Shown here piece after piece: positions 1 through 12,000 of a stretch of 41,746 nucleotides of DNA (position 1 is the stretch's first letter; each line of letters starts with the position of its first letter). The notes under the pieces were generated by a model. That model was not told the DNA's origin. It did not search any database and was given only the letters and a program-made list of their open reading frames with translations. Source of the DNA: Candidatus Omnitrophota bacterium (GTDB taxonomy: Bacteria; Omnitrophota; Gorgyraeia; Zapsychrales; Fredricksoniimonadaceae); assembly GCA_015233335.1 (NCBI GenBank), contig JADFXX010000016.1, positions 1-41,746 on the forward strand. The letters run 5' to 3'. A program made the position numbers and the translations under genes.

Positions 1-1
1 G

Positions 2-3000
2 TTGTGTGATTATTTAAGCAATTTACAGGTGGATGATAAGGGGTTAGGAAGGGAAGCAGATCCAGTGCCGGGGATGCTGGGAGATATTTATCAGGGAGCG
101 CCGGCAGGGTTACAGAAGGCGGTGCTGCAGGGATTAGCTAACAGGGCCGCGTATGATGGCAGGGCAGGAGCCCGGTTTGTGAGTTTATGGGAGGCAGAAC
201 GCAAACCAGATGTTGTGGAGGTGGGCGTTGAGTTAGCAAAGAAGGTAGGCCAGAGCAGAGAACAGATTTACACGAAGCTGGTGGACACGTTACTGGTGAA
301 TGCAGGGACAGGAAGAAGTGATCAGGATTTAGCGAACAATGATCAGTCTGTGGGCGTGTTGGTACCTGCGCTCAATGCGCAGATCGGCAACGATGAGGGA
401 ACAAGACGGGGAGTGATTGCCTTGATCAATGAGCGGTTAGGGTCTAATAGCAGCGGAGATAATGGGATGAAGAGATTGGTTGCCGGGGATGTGGTCCAGA
501 TGCTGCAAGGGAATAAAGATCCTCAGTGGCGCAATGGGATGAACAGATTGCATAAGGCGGCGTATGCGGGTGATGTGGGAGGAGTGCAGGAAGCGTTAAG
601 GAATATACCAGTGGGGATAGATCTGCATGTGACCGAGGTGAGTCAAAGCGTATATTTATCAGAGATCGATGCAATCCAAAGAGGATCAAGCATAGGGCCT
701 GATGTGAAGAGAGCATTGGCAGAGTGGTTATTGGGAGTTCAGGACGAAGGGGCCAAGGGGGTTGCACGGGATATGGGAGTGGCCGGACTGCATGATCTTT
801 TAGGCATGGATATGCCAATGACTAGTAAGAAAGAATTGATGGAAAAAGTCTCTAAGTTGAACACAACAGCGGCCGCACAAATATTGGCAGAGCGCCTGAC
901 AGACAAGAATCCGGCGATCAGGAGTTGGGCCGCTACATATTTGGGGAACATGGATCCTAAGGTGCAAGGGTACGTAGTTGAGAAAGCAGTGGATGCTTAT
1001 TTAGCGGAGAACGGCGCCCTCCCGGAGGATGGAACATTGCCCAAGATCAATGTTCTTGCAAAGAAGGTGGACACTCTCTCAACAGCATCTGCAACGACAT
1101 TGCCCGTGACAATGCAAAACGACGGATTACAAACCGCCCCGACCTTTACACTCAACTTCAAAGATGCAGCCCCCATCCTGAACCCCGGAGAGGTGGACGG
1201 TGACCGGCAGATTTTCGCAGGCATTAAGAACAATCTTCAAACCAATCTAACACCGGTAGCAGTGAGGACAGTGCCTCAAGATCAGCTGGCGGATCTGCTA
1301 AACAGGTTCATGAGCGCGGATGATGAGCAAGTCATTATGGACACGGCCGATTTGTTAAGAGGCAGTCAAAACTGGACCGTATTTAAATCACTGCTGGTGA
1401 AGTTAGAGGATCTAAGAGATACCAAGCCCAAAGCTCAGCTGCATATCGTTTGTGCCTTAAGCCAGTATCAAATGCAGGGCTCTTCTCAATATAACAGTCC
1501 GGATGCGCAAACAATGTTAAGACCTTTAACAGACCTGATTGAAAGGACCAAGGATGATGACTTAAGAGCAGCAGGTATTGAGGCCTTGGGGAATTTAGCA
1601 GATCAGACCTTGGTCAATAAGGTTACAGGCATTATGCAAAGCACATCCAAGGATGCATTGATGCCGGTTGTCACAGATGCGACAGCCAAGTTTGCGGTAA
1701 GAACACAAAGCGGGGATGCCCTAGGGATGGCCATGGCCCGTGGGGTGTTAGATGGGGAAGCGGTCAATGATATGAGAGTCCGATGGCTGCCGAACTGGAT
1801 GGGAGGAGAAGATCAGTACAAGTACAATTTAAGGACACAGGCGTATTTTGATGGGATACGGCAGATGGGGCCGTTAGCCAGACCGGCGTTAGAACAACTG
1901 GTGCAAGAGGAGCTATACAAAGAGGGAGGATTAAAGAAGGTTATCCAGAATTTGTATCCGGCGTACGGGCAGATAGTGACAGCCGCCCAGCAGGAAGAGA
2001 AGTTCAGGGAGATTAAGGCGGGATATATCAATCCTCCGGGTGTAGGACGCTGGTTGCCTACAAGATTGTGGTATGGGTTTATGTTTGACTGGGTTGTCAA
2101 CCCATGGGTGGCGGCAGGCAAGTTGGCTGTCGGTATTGTTGGGTTAGGACTATTATTATGGCTCTTAAAACGTTGGAAGAATCGTAAACAAAAAGAACAG
2201 TCGCCGCCGACACTCTCTACTAAGACAAATGGTTCGCAAGATTCTAACGGAAAGAACGGAAAAGAATCCGAAAAAGATACAGGGAAGGACAAAATACCAT
2301 TTGATCTTATGGAGGAACGTCTGGATGTATGGGAAAGCCTCTTGAACAATAAACCTCAAGGGGTGAGGTTCGGGGAGCATGAAATCGGTACAATTTTAAA
2401 TACCGTCCAGTTTATTAAGGACAGAAGTGAGCCAAATATTCATATCGAAGAAATGTATGAAAACGAGAAAAGGCTTGGGTATGTTTATGGAAAAATGATC
2501 GTCCTGTTAGAGAGGACCACGAAGGCCCTTAACGAAGAGCTGAGTAGAGATGGCTGGGATGAAGACATCCATTTGAGAATGAACATGATGTTGGAAGACA
2601 TGAATCAGGAGTTGGTCGAATACATCATTCCTTATCGTCGGGCAGTAATGCATATTCATAAGGTCATTGTTTTAGGATCGTATCGGTTTTATTTATCAAC
2701 GCCCAAAGAAGGGGAAACTTTACTGGAAAAATTGAAGAGATATTCGCAAAAATTTGCAGAATGGTTTATCAGGAAATTCCCGCTATTTTCATTTAACAAA
2801 GAGATCCGCGATGAAGCAAGCGATTTTTCAGAGGTTTTTGGAAAGGTGATGGCATGTCTTCATCGGGATGAAAATCTGGCGCCCCAAGAGTCTAAGAACA
2901 TCATGGATGAGTGGAGGAAATTTTTCCTTAACGCAGAAAAGTTGGGTCAAGTTAAAACATCTAATCAACTCATAGAACAGGAAGAAATGGAGTTGGGGAT

Positions 3001-6000
3001 CAGGGATAGCTTTGATTTAGGATGGATAGGTCGGCGTGTTTATTCGAGATTTGTTTCCGGCGTCGCCTTGATAATAACAATCATTCAACTGATCAATGCA
3101 TTTAAAAATGGTTGGGGGTCGGGAACGACATGGACATTTATTGTTGCTGCTTGCGTCATTTATCTCAATTGGTATTTGCCATACCATACCAAGGGAGGAC
3201 TTTTAACCACCATGGCCCGGGTTCGAGCCAATGCGGAAAGAATACGTAAGGATATTAATAAACGCAAGAAACAAAATGGGATTGATTTTGGCAAGAAAGA
3301 AATTCATCAACAGTTGGAATTAGATAAATTCTTCGATATAGCCTTAGAAGAAAGCCAAAAGAGTTGGGCCCAGCAGGGAGATTCGCAACGGGAAGCTACG
3401 TATCATGTGGCCTTTGTTACTCTTGACCAAAGCTTGATTGAGCAAGCTAAGAAGATTTTAATTCAAAGCCAACAGACACGACAAAAGGCGGGCTTATGGA
3501 GCGTTCCCATTGTCCTTATAGGTAAGCCCAATTTGGATCGATGGGAATCGTACATGATTGTCAAACATTATACCCGAGGATACAACGATCATAACGGAAA
3601 ACTTCAAGTACGCACGATGGGTGAGATGTTGAAGGAACTGCATCAGCCCACTCAAAACCATACGGTCACGATATTAGGCGAAGAATTTTTACCCGAATCC
3701 TGGAAACAAAAACCCATGCGCGGTGATCACGGGGTTCGTTTCGGCGCTGTTTTAGGAAGCGGAGCCAGAAAAATGGCAGTGCTTTCACCTCTTAATTCAA
3801 CCCTTCAAGGTTTAAATTTAAGATGGCAGGATGATTTCGATCGTTTTGTTCGTTCTATAAGAGCCGATGGACTCATGTACAATTTGGAATTTAAGTTGGC
3901 ATACCTCAATACAGAACTTAAAACCGACCTAGTCAAGGATGTTTCCGGCATGATATTCATGCTTGACGATAATTTTGTTGTGGCGAGGGTAGGCCGTTCC
4001 CAACAAGGGAACATCGACCTGGGAACAGTGATGTTGACCAATAGGCAGATGAAGCAAGACGCTCTTGGGTTTGTGCACTTTAATGTTAAGACCGGACAAG
4101 TGCTCAGATTGCATGAGAAGGTGGGCGGGAACTATAGCGAAGAGGATCTGCGGCAATTGGGGAATTATTTGGAGGCAAGCGCATTCGGGGAACATTTTGA
4201 CCTTTCACATCCCAACAAGCTGACGACTAATTTCTCAGGGTATTTCCGGGAGAATTGGAACAGTGATCAGCAAAAAGACCATCAGTATACCTTAGGCTTG
4301 GAACTACTTTACTCCTTTTATATGAATTATCCCTGGCGGGAAAAGATGACAAGGTATGTTGCCGATAGAGAATGGGAAAGGAACCCCATAGAAAAAAGGA
4401 ATTTGACCGACTTTATAGCTAATGTTTTAGGATTGACCGGAGAAAATGCTATTGATGACCAGAGTCCATTGATTGGGGCTGCTGCAGAGTTGGGATGGGA
4501 TAAAGTCTTTGTTAAACCAGACAACAGATTAGTAGCCGATCTTTTTGTAACATTGATCGACCTAGCGCAAGGTGTAGATGTCCAAAAATGGGTCAATATC
4601 AGATCCCGGCTGGCAAGTTATCCTTCGATTTATCGGGATTTTTATTTCTATTTGGTCGAGACCATTGCTCAGCAATTTGGCAGCCCAAAGATCAACATAT
4701 CAACGGCCGGGCCTCCGTATTATAAAAAGGCTGTCTATGCCAGGATGAAATACTACAGTTTGCCGGAATGGGACCAAACTCCAAAAACAATGCCTTACAG
4801 CAAGTCACCGCTTTTACCTGCAGAGCATGCCAAAGCTGTGATTAACAACGGCGGCCATAGAAATATTGCCCAGATCACCGGGCTTTGGGATACCCAAGGG
4901 TTTTCCTTCCAAGGGCCAAGCCGCGGGATGAGCGCAAGATGGCAGGACACATTGAGGGAAATCGGAATATTTTTATCTAAAAATGTCCATGGTCCACCGG
5001 AGGTTTTAGGCAGGGTCGCACGATTTACCATGATCGTGACAACGGATTCGCATTTTTTGGGAACGGATGAGCAAGGCCGTATTTATAAAGCATCATGCGA
5101 TATTGACGGAAAGACCATCTATCTTCATCCTGCATTTTTTGATCTTACCACGCAAGAGCAAAACGAGATTTTTTATCATGAACTCAAGAGCCACATCATC
5201 GATCATGAGCGCGATGAACAAAAGGCTCTAGCAGATACGGAAAGATTTACGGCGGGGACTTCGTTGGTCTACGGACAAGGCCTTGTTCAGATGTCCAAAC
5301 AAGATTTTGCGCGAAAGATAGACGAGATCAATGCCCGACAAGTATACGAAAAGCGTGCCGATGAACTAGCGGAAGATTTATTCCGTCAGCCTTATCTGAG
5401 CGAAAGCAGAAAACTTGTCAAACGTATCGTTTATCCCGCAGCAGGATGGGACCGGGAGACCATTCTTGCCCTTCTCAAGCTCTTCCCCAATGTCGAAGAA
5501 GTTTTCCTGATCGACAGCAGCTATGATAAAGAAACCGAGAAGTTATGGAAACCGACTTTCTATGAGTTGTCCAGATATTACAAAATAGACACCGGGCGCT
5601 TGCGGATGATTAAGATCATCGCGAAAGATTACTATTTGACAACTATCGAGGATATTCCGGCATTAACATCTCCTTTCCTGGCCGTTGTGGTTGATAAAGG
5701 CCCCGGCAGGGATGGATATATGCGAAGGGAACTAGATTTCCGTCAAAAAGTTTTAGAACATGCGGGGATAGGCGGACTTGTCTTTGGAGCGAGCCATTGT
5801 GCGCCGCAAGTGCCAAAGCCCTTGGAATTTAGTGAAGCCTTAATGGCTGGGGCCAGTCTTCCGTATTTAATGGAATTTGAAAAGCGATGGTTCATTTCAC
5901 GCGTTAACGGAAAAGATTTGAAAACAGAAGATGGCCCGGGATGTTCCGGAAATGTTTCACCACCAATCGTGGGGGATATCAAGACATTTATCACCAACAA

Positions 6001-9000
6001 CAGGAACAAGAAGGAAAAGGCATTTTACGAAGTTGTGCTTGATCAGCGTTTGTTTGATGGCATTGTTGATGTGCCGGTCAAGGTGTTTGTTTTGTCTAAA
6101 CAGATCCCGCGCGCACCTCCGGAAGGATTTATTTGGGACAGACTTACCCGCGGCAAAAATGCCACGCTCGAATTATATTATTCCTCCGAACTTGTTTATG
6201 AACGCAATAGGGACCTTATCCTCGAAGATGCTTATCACGCGCTTATCGAAAACCGGCTACTTGGGGCACGCAAGAATAAATTAACGCCGGCTCAAGCGCA
6301 TACCCAAGCTGTCAAAGATACCGCTCAAAGATTCCCACAAAGCGCTGCCCGACTTGCCATAAGGTTTTCGCCCATCATGACCAACACGTGGATTGAAAAT
6401 ATTTTTGAAAGATATGCGGGGCTTTATAACGGCCTGTTGAAGTTCTTGACCAAGGAACTTAACTTGAAGTCGGATATTTTTGCCCGGATCGATCAGTCCT
6501 CTGATGAGGAAATTTTAAGGCAAGCCCAAGAAGTACTTCAAACCCCGGTCGATAAGGGTGGATTAGCCGATCACGCGGTTAATTATAATGAGGCTGAGAA
6601 GCGGTATTTATCGTTACGGGAACTTTTTATTAGTCCGACTTTGGGCAGCAGTGATATGAATCAATTTATAGGTTCATATTTAGGGTCCCTTACGATGTTT
6701 TTGCAAGGATCCTCTGTTTCCCCGCTGTCTATTCAGATTATTAAAGGCGTTTATGCGGTCATTAAGGCGATTGAGATCCTTTCCAGGAGCCAAAACAACA
6801 TTCTATTTTCAAATCAAGATAGACAGTGGGTCAAGGTTCATTGTCTAGCGCATACAGATTTGGAGGGAGAATTTATTGCCGCGAATCTACATATTATCGG
6901 AAAGATCGCCCGACCTGCGAATACTGCGAGCAAGCGTCAAAGCCTGCTCAATATTTCACTTTTGTTAAATGAATTGCAAGGGTCTCAAAAGCAAGGGCAG
7001 CAAGCAAAAACAGTTTCCGTTCAGTCAGGTCGCCAACCATCAGTAGATGAAATCCTTTTCCGGGATTATTTTGAGGATATTTTTGAAAAAACCCTTGAGC
7101 TTTTGGTACTTCTTTCGCAAAGAATGCAAAGCCCTCAGGCGGATCTCCCAGCGGCTATAGCCAAAAGAGAAGAATTAGTGAATCAGATCTTGGATGTAGC
7201 TATCAGACATACTCCGCAACAGTTTAAGGAACAAGGGTATAAACAACAAGCCGCACGGCTGGCGGATCGTATCGTTCGTGCGGTTGAACTTATTAATGTA
7301 TCCAATGAGCCGGCCGCATTTTTCTGCTTATTAGGAGTTATTCATAGGATTTCAGAAAATAGGATAGCACTTTTCAACAGACGTATTGCTCAGCGTCCGC
7401 GGGGTTCTGCGACGGTGAAAACAGAAGGTCGAGGCACAACTGTGCGTCAGCAAAGGCATAAGATTCTGCCCGGCGGCCGCAGGACGATGCTTGCGGATAG
7501 CCCATCAACCTTTAGCTCACGCTGGGAAAGTTTCCGCGGCATTTGCGATGCCGTTGAAAGCGAACTGAATGACCGCCGTAAAGTTATAGAAATAAGCGTA
7601 GATATCCAAAAGATTGCTTTGTCGCTGGAAAACGCTCCTCGCAATGACACAAACAAAGGTGTCATTGCGAGCCCCGAAGGGGCGAAGCAATCTTTTGGTC
7701 TTGAATTGGTACTAGAAAAACTGGGTGACCTGAAGTTGCTACAAGTTGAGGAGAAACGTATTGCTGGGCTACTTATAAGCACCGCCGCCCAAATTCAAAG
7801 AAACGGTAATCGGCATCAGCGTACGGCCCGTCGACTATTGCAGATGGCAGTGCGGTATTTGGATATAAGACGTCAAAATTCAGCCGGCATCGCCCGACAG
7901 CTTTTAAATAATCGGTTGGGACAACTTAGGCAGCAGATCGAACTTAGGAATGCGGACATAAAGGATCGGCTTCGTGGCATTGATAGCATCTTGAATAATG
8001 GACGTTGGTCAGACCTTATGGGAGGCAGGCCGCGTGGTGAAGTTGCCTGCGGATGTATCAACGGTGCGCGTAATCTAAATGCGATTAAAGGGGAACCGGA
8101 TTTGAAGAAGCTGCATGGCGTTCTATCACAAGCTCTCGAAGGCCTTAAAGCAGGAGGGAGCGTTAATCCGTTCTTTAATCAGGCTCGGGGCATAATATCC
8201 GAGTCTAATATTCTTTTTACTGCGTGGCTTGATTATATACAAGCACTGGTGAATGCTGAACTTAACTCAGCTGTCAGTGTTGATCGCATCGCGATTTTGG
8301 AGAAAATCTTTAAGTATCATTCAGGCAATTTGTCTGCCCAGGGGCGGGCAATCTTTTGGGCCCGTCTCTATCAGGCCATATTTATTTCACTTTCTAATCC
8401 CATTTTTGCAGCAGCAACGTTTTATCAGGAAATTTTAAAGTTTTCTGCTTTGGATAGCCTTCCCCAATGGCTGGTTAACCAAGCCAATACTCATCCCCAT
8501 ACGATAGCATTTTTGAGGCAGGTTCAGGATGCCGGGCGCACTCATCTGAGACGTGAAGATCTCCCGGCACTCATGAGGGCCGTTGCCAGAGACTTTAACG
8601 TCAGTGACAGTCCCCAGAAGCTCCTCGAAGGCTGTATGCGTATTGAGCCCAGAACAGAGGGCGGCCCAACGGATCCTTCTAAACCCAGAGCAGGACACAC
8701 AGCGGAAGAAGTGGTTGCAAGATTTGGAGAAATTAAGGATGGCGGCTTTGAGGGCTGGAGCGATGTAATTGAACAAGAGCGTGTCTTAAAGACGTTTTCC
8801 TGGTTTGCCCAAAAGCATCCCGAGTGGGCATGGTTTATCGAAGTGATCAAAACCAATGGTTTGATCAAGGCCGGTCCGGATAAAAAGGAAATTTTCTGGG
8901 GGGCCAATAATACAGATCAAGAACATCCAATCATTCTTATCGCCACCAACGGGAATGAATCATTCGAAGCCACCCTGGTCCACGAAATCGTAGCCCTTAT

Positions 9001-12000
9001 CACGGGGGATCACGTCCAAGCGCAAAAGGTAGAAGCAGAGTACACCCAAAAAGATATTATTCCGGCTGTCGTCCGTGTTGAGTTTGGCGGTACGGGGCTT
9101 AGGGTTTATAGAATTGATAATGGTGAGATTAAGAAATCTATTCAGAGGGCCTGGAGGGAGAATTATGGAGACACCCGGGATACAGGGGCCTTAGTTAACT
9201 TTATTTTTCAAAATATTTTTGAAGTAGTTTATGGCGTTCCTGAAGATGTTGAAGTGATGAAAATAAAAATTGTCGTTGCCGCTCCCGTGGATGAAAAAAC
9301 AGGCAAGGTAGGAGTGCCGTTTAAGGCGCCTAATGTGCCGTTTAATAATTATCCATTGGCCGGTATTATTCATAAGAAATATGAGCACTTGACGGGTAAG
9401 AAGGTTGAGGTGACGGTTGTAAATAATACCAAAGACAGGCTTTTAAGTGAATTGGCCCAAGGCCGTTTAAAGGCAGCACAAAATGGGGCTCTTGTGATAA
9501 TCGGCACAGGGTGTAACGCGGCTATTGCCATTAACGGTCAAATGTTTACGGATCACGGCAGATTGCTCGAAATAGGACATAATTTAAGGGCTAAAGCCAG
9601 ATCCAATTATCCGGGCTTTAACAAATTGCAATGGTCATTTAATCCTCCTAAATCCAGACCGGGCGACAGATTAGAGCCTAAACCTAACGTTTGGAGCTTT
9701 GAGCGTTTGTGTTCAGGCCCTTGGCTGGCGCATGATTTTATTGCAAGGAATCAATTTTTGGCGATGACGGTTATTGATAGGTATATGAAATATCCTAAAG
9801 GCGTAGAAACTCCTCAAGCGGTAGTTAACCTTTTATTGCATACCGGGAAATTTGAAAAAGAAGAAGATGAAGCTTTACGAGTACGAGCTACAGAGGCTTT
9901 GTTGGTCGCCATTACCAAAGCGGTTCATGGAAATCATGCTTATGCCGTGGCCTTTGTTCAAGAAAAAGGCTATGAGATCGGCAGGGCCTTGGCTGCTATC
10001 ATCAAGCAGTATCCGCATCAAAAATGGATTCAAAATATTGTTTTAGCAAATAAAGTGGGAGAAAACTGGGCCCGACCATTGAAGGACAATGAAGCGGATA
10101 TTTTGTTGGATAGTATTCGTCGTGGGATCAATGATGATTTGGAAATTGCAGGATGGGAAGAAGAACACAGAACAGCGGTGATGGGAGGATTAGCGCGTAC
10201 ATTAAAGGAAGAGGTTTTTATTGATCGAGTCAATCAAGAAGAGATCGATGATTGGAAAGCCAATAATCCAAAGACAAATACAGATTTGACTAAAAATATT
10301 AACGGCAATGGTTTTAATGTTTTGAGGGCCGGGTTAGCTTGCGGGGTTATCGTTAGGGTCACAGATCAATTGGATCCGAATCAAAATTATAGCGGGAAAA
10401 TAGTATTTGCATCCAAATTAGACAAACAGCAGGTTGGGGAGTTGATCCGCCAAGGGGTGAGTGGATTGATCACTCAGCAGGGGAATTCTTTAGGCAAGGC
10501 TGCAAGGTTAGCCTCACACAATATGATCCCATGGATTGAATTATCCAGAGAACATCTATTAGACAGCGCCCAAGAGTATGTTATTGATACCCGGTTAAAG
10601 TGTTTCCTGCCGTTCTCGGAATATGCCAATTTGCAGCGTTTTCAAGAGGCTGTTGAACAACGCTGGGAAGATACCGACTTCATTCTGCAAATAGCGCCCT
10701 CAGTAATGGATCCATTACCGATCGAGGAACTTATTGTCGTAGGCCGGCGGATCATTGCTGCACGCGTATGGTTGAAAAAGGAACTCAGGCAGATTGATAG
10801 TATGGCCCATCAAGCCAATATCAGGATTTTGGACATTCAAGGACGCAGGGGAGAATTTTATCCCAACGGCATGATAGGAGAATTTTATCGTAATTCAGAT
10901 ACATATCTATCCGCTGTGCGTGCTTTACTTCGTCGAGAGATAGCTGGCCTTCAAGATCAAATGAGTCGGGGCCGCGAGATCGATTATGTTCATGCTGACC
11001 GCATGATCAAGGCGGCAGAAAGATTTAGGATCATTTGGGAAAGACAAGAAGATAAGGATTTCATCCAGGAGGTTGAAAAACGCCGATCCCAAAAACTATT
11101 AAAGATCAATATAAAGCCTTGTATCGGATTGGGGGACATCAAGCTTGCCGGTTCTAACAGGCATTTAGGACAGGAAATTTCATATCAGGCTAAGATAAGA
11201 CGATTGGCCTTGGATCGCAGGTTTAGAAAGTATTTTTGTTCTCCCAATGGGTTTGTGGCAACCACTCACCTGTTCCGTGAATTCTTAGAAATAAATGGAA
11301 TAGGGCAAGCGGTCAACGGTCTTATTTTAGGAAGAAATGCTGCTGTGAGTCCCCAGGGAGGGAGCTCCTCTGCTGCATTAATACCCGCAGATCAGGCGTC
11401 TAAGTCTATCAGGGAACTGATAGAACAAGCCAGGGATGAACGATCAGTAGTCCAAGCTTTGGTCACGGCATTTCATAAATATTTGAAAATTGGAACAACA
11501 CCGGTTTATGTGCATTGTTCTGCGGTCATGGAAAATGACATCATGATCGATCTTCCTGATGAGCGCGGGACAGACGATGCCCCCATTACCGCTTTTAACA
11601 TATCTGAAAAAGCATTGGCCCTATGGGGGGGGTATTTTAATCCGGAGATTATTCAGTATATTCGGGATAAATATAGAAGTTTTAAAGCGCAAAACAAGGG
11701 GGATGAATTTAATTGGTCAATGTATTATCCTTCCCTGTTTATCCAGCAGAAGATCAACGCTAAGGTCTATGTCGCGCATGCCACCATTGATTCCCGTGAT
11801 AATGACGGGACACAGGATATTTCTAACGTGGCGGTTCATCGGATGAGCGCCATTGACAATGACGGCTCAGAAGCGGATCTGTATGTGTGGGGTAAAAATA
11901 ACGGCAATCAATTGCTGCACCTGCAAGGGACACAATTAACTTCTAATCAAAGGGCCATGATCCAGCAACTATATACGGACCGAAATGCTCAACGGATGAG

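Noticed and set aside
7447-7782. Antisense ORF with CFAPSGLAMTPLFVSLRGAF peptide
   Set aside because: The peptide is the reverse-strand translation of the palindromic REP-like element, not an independent gene.
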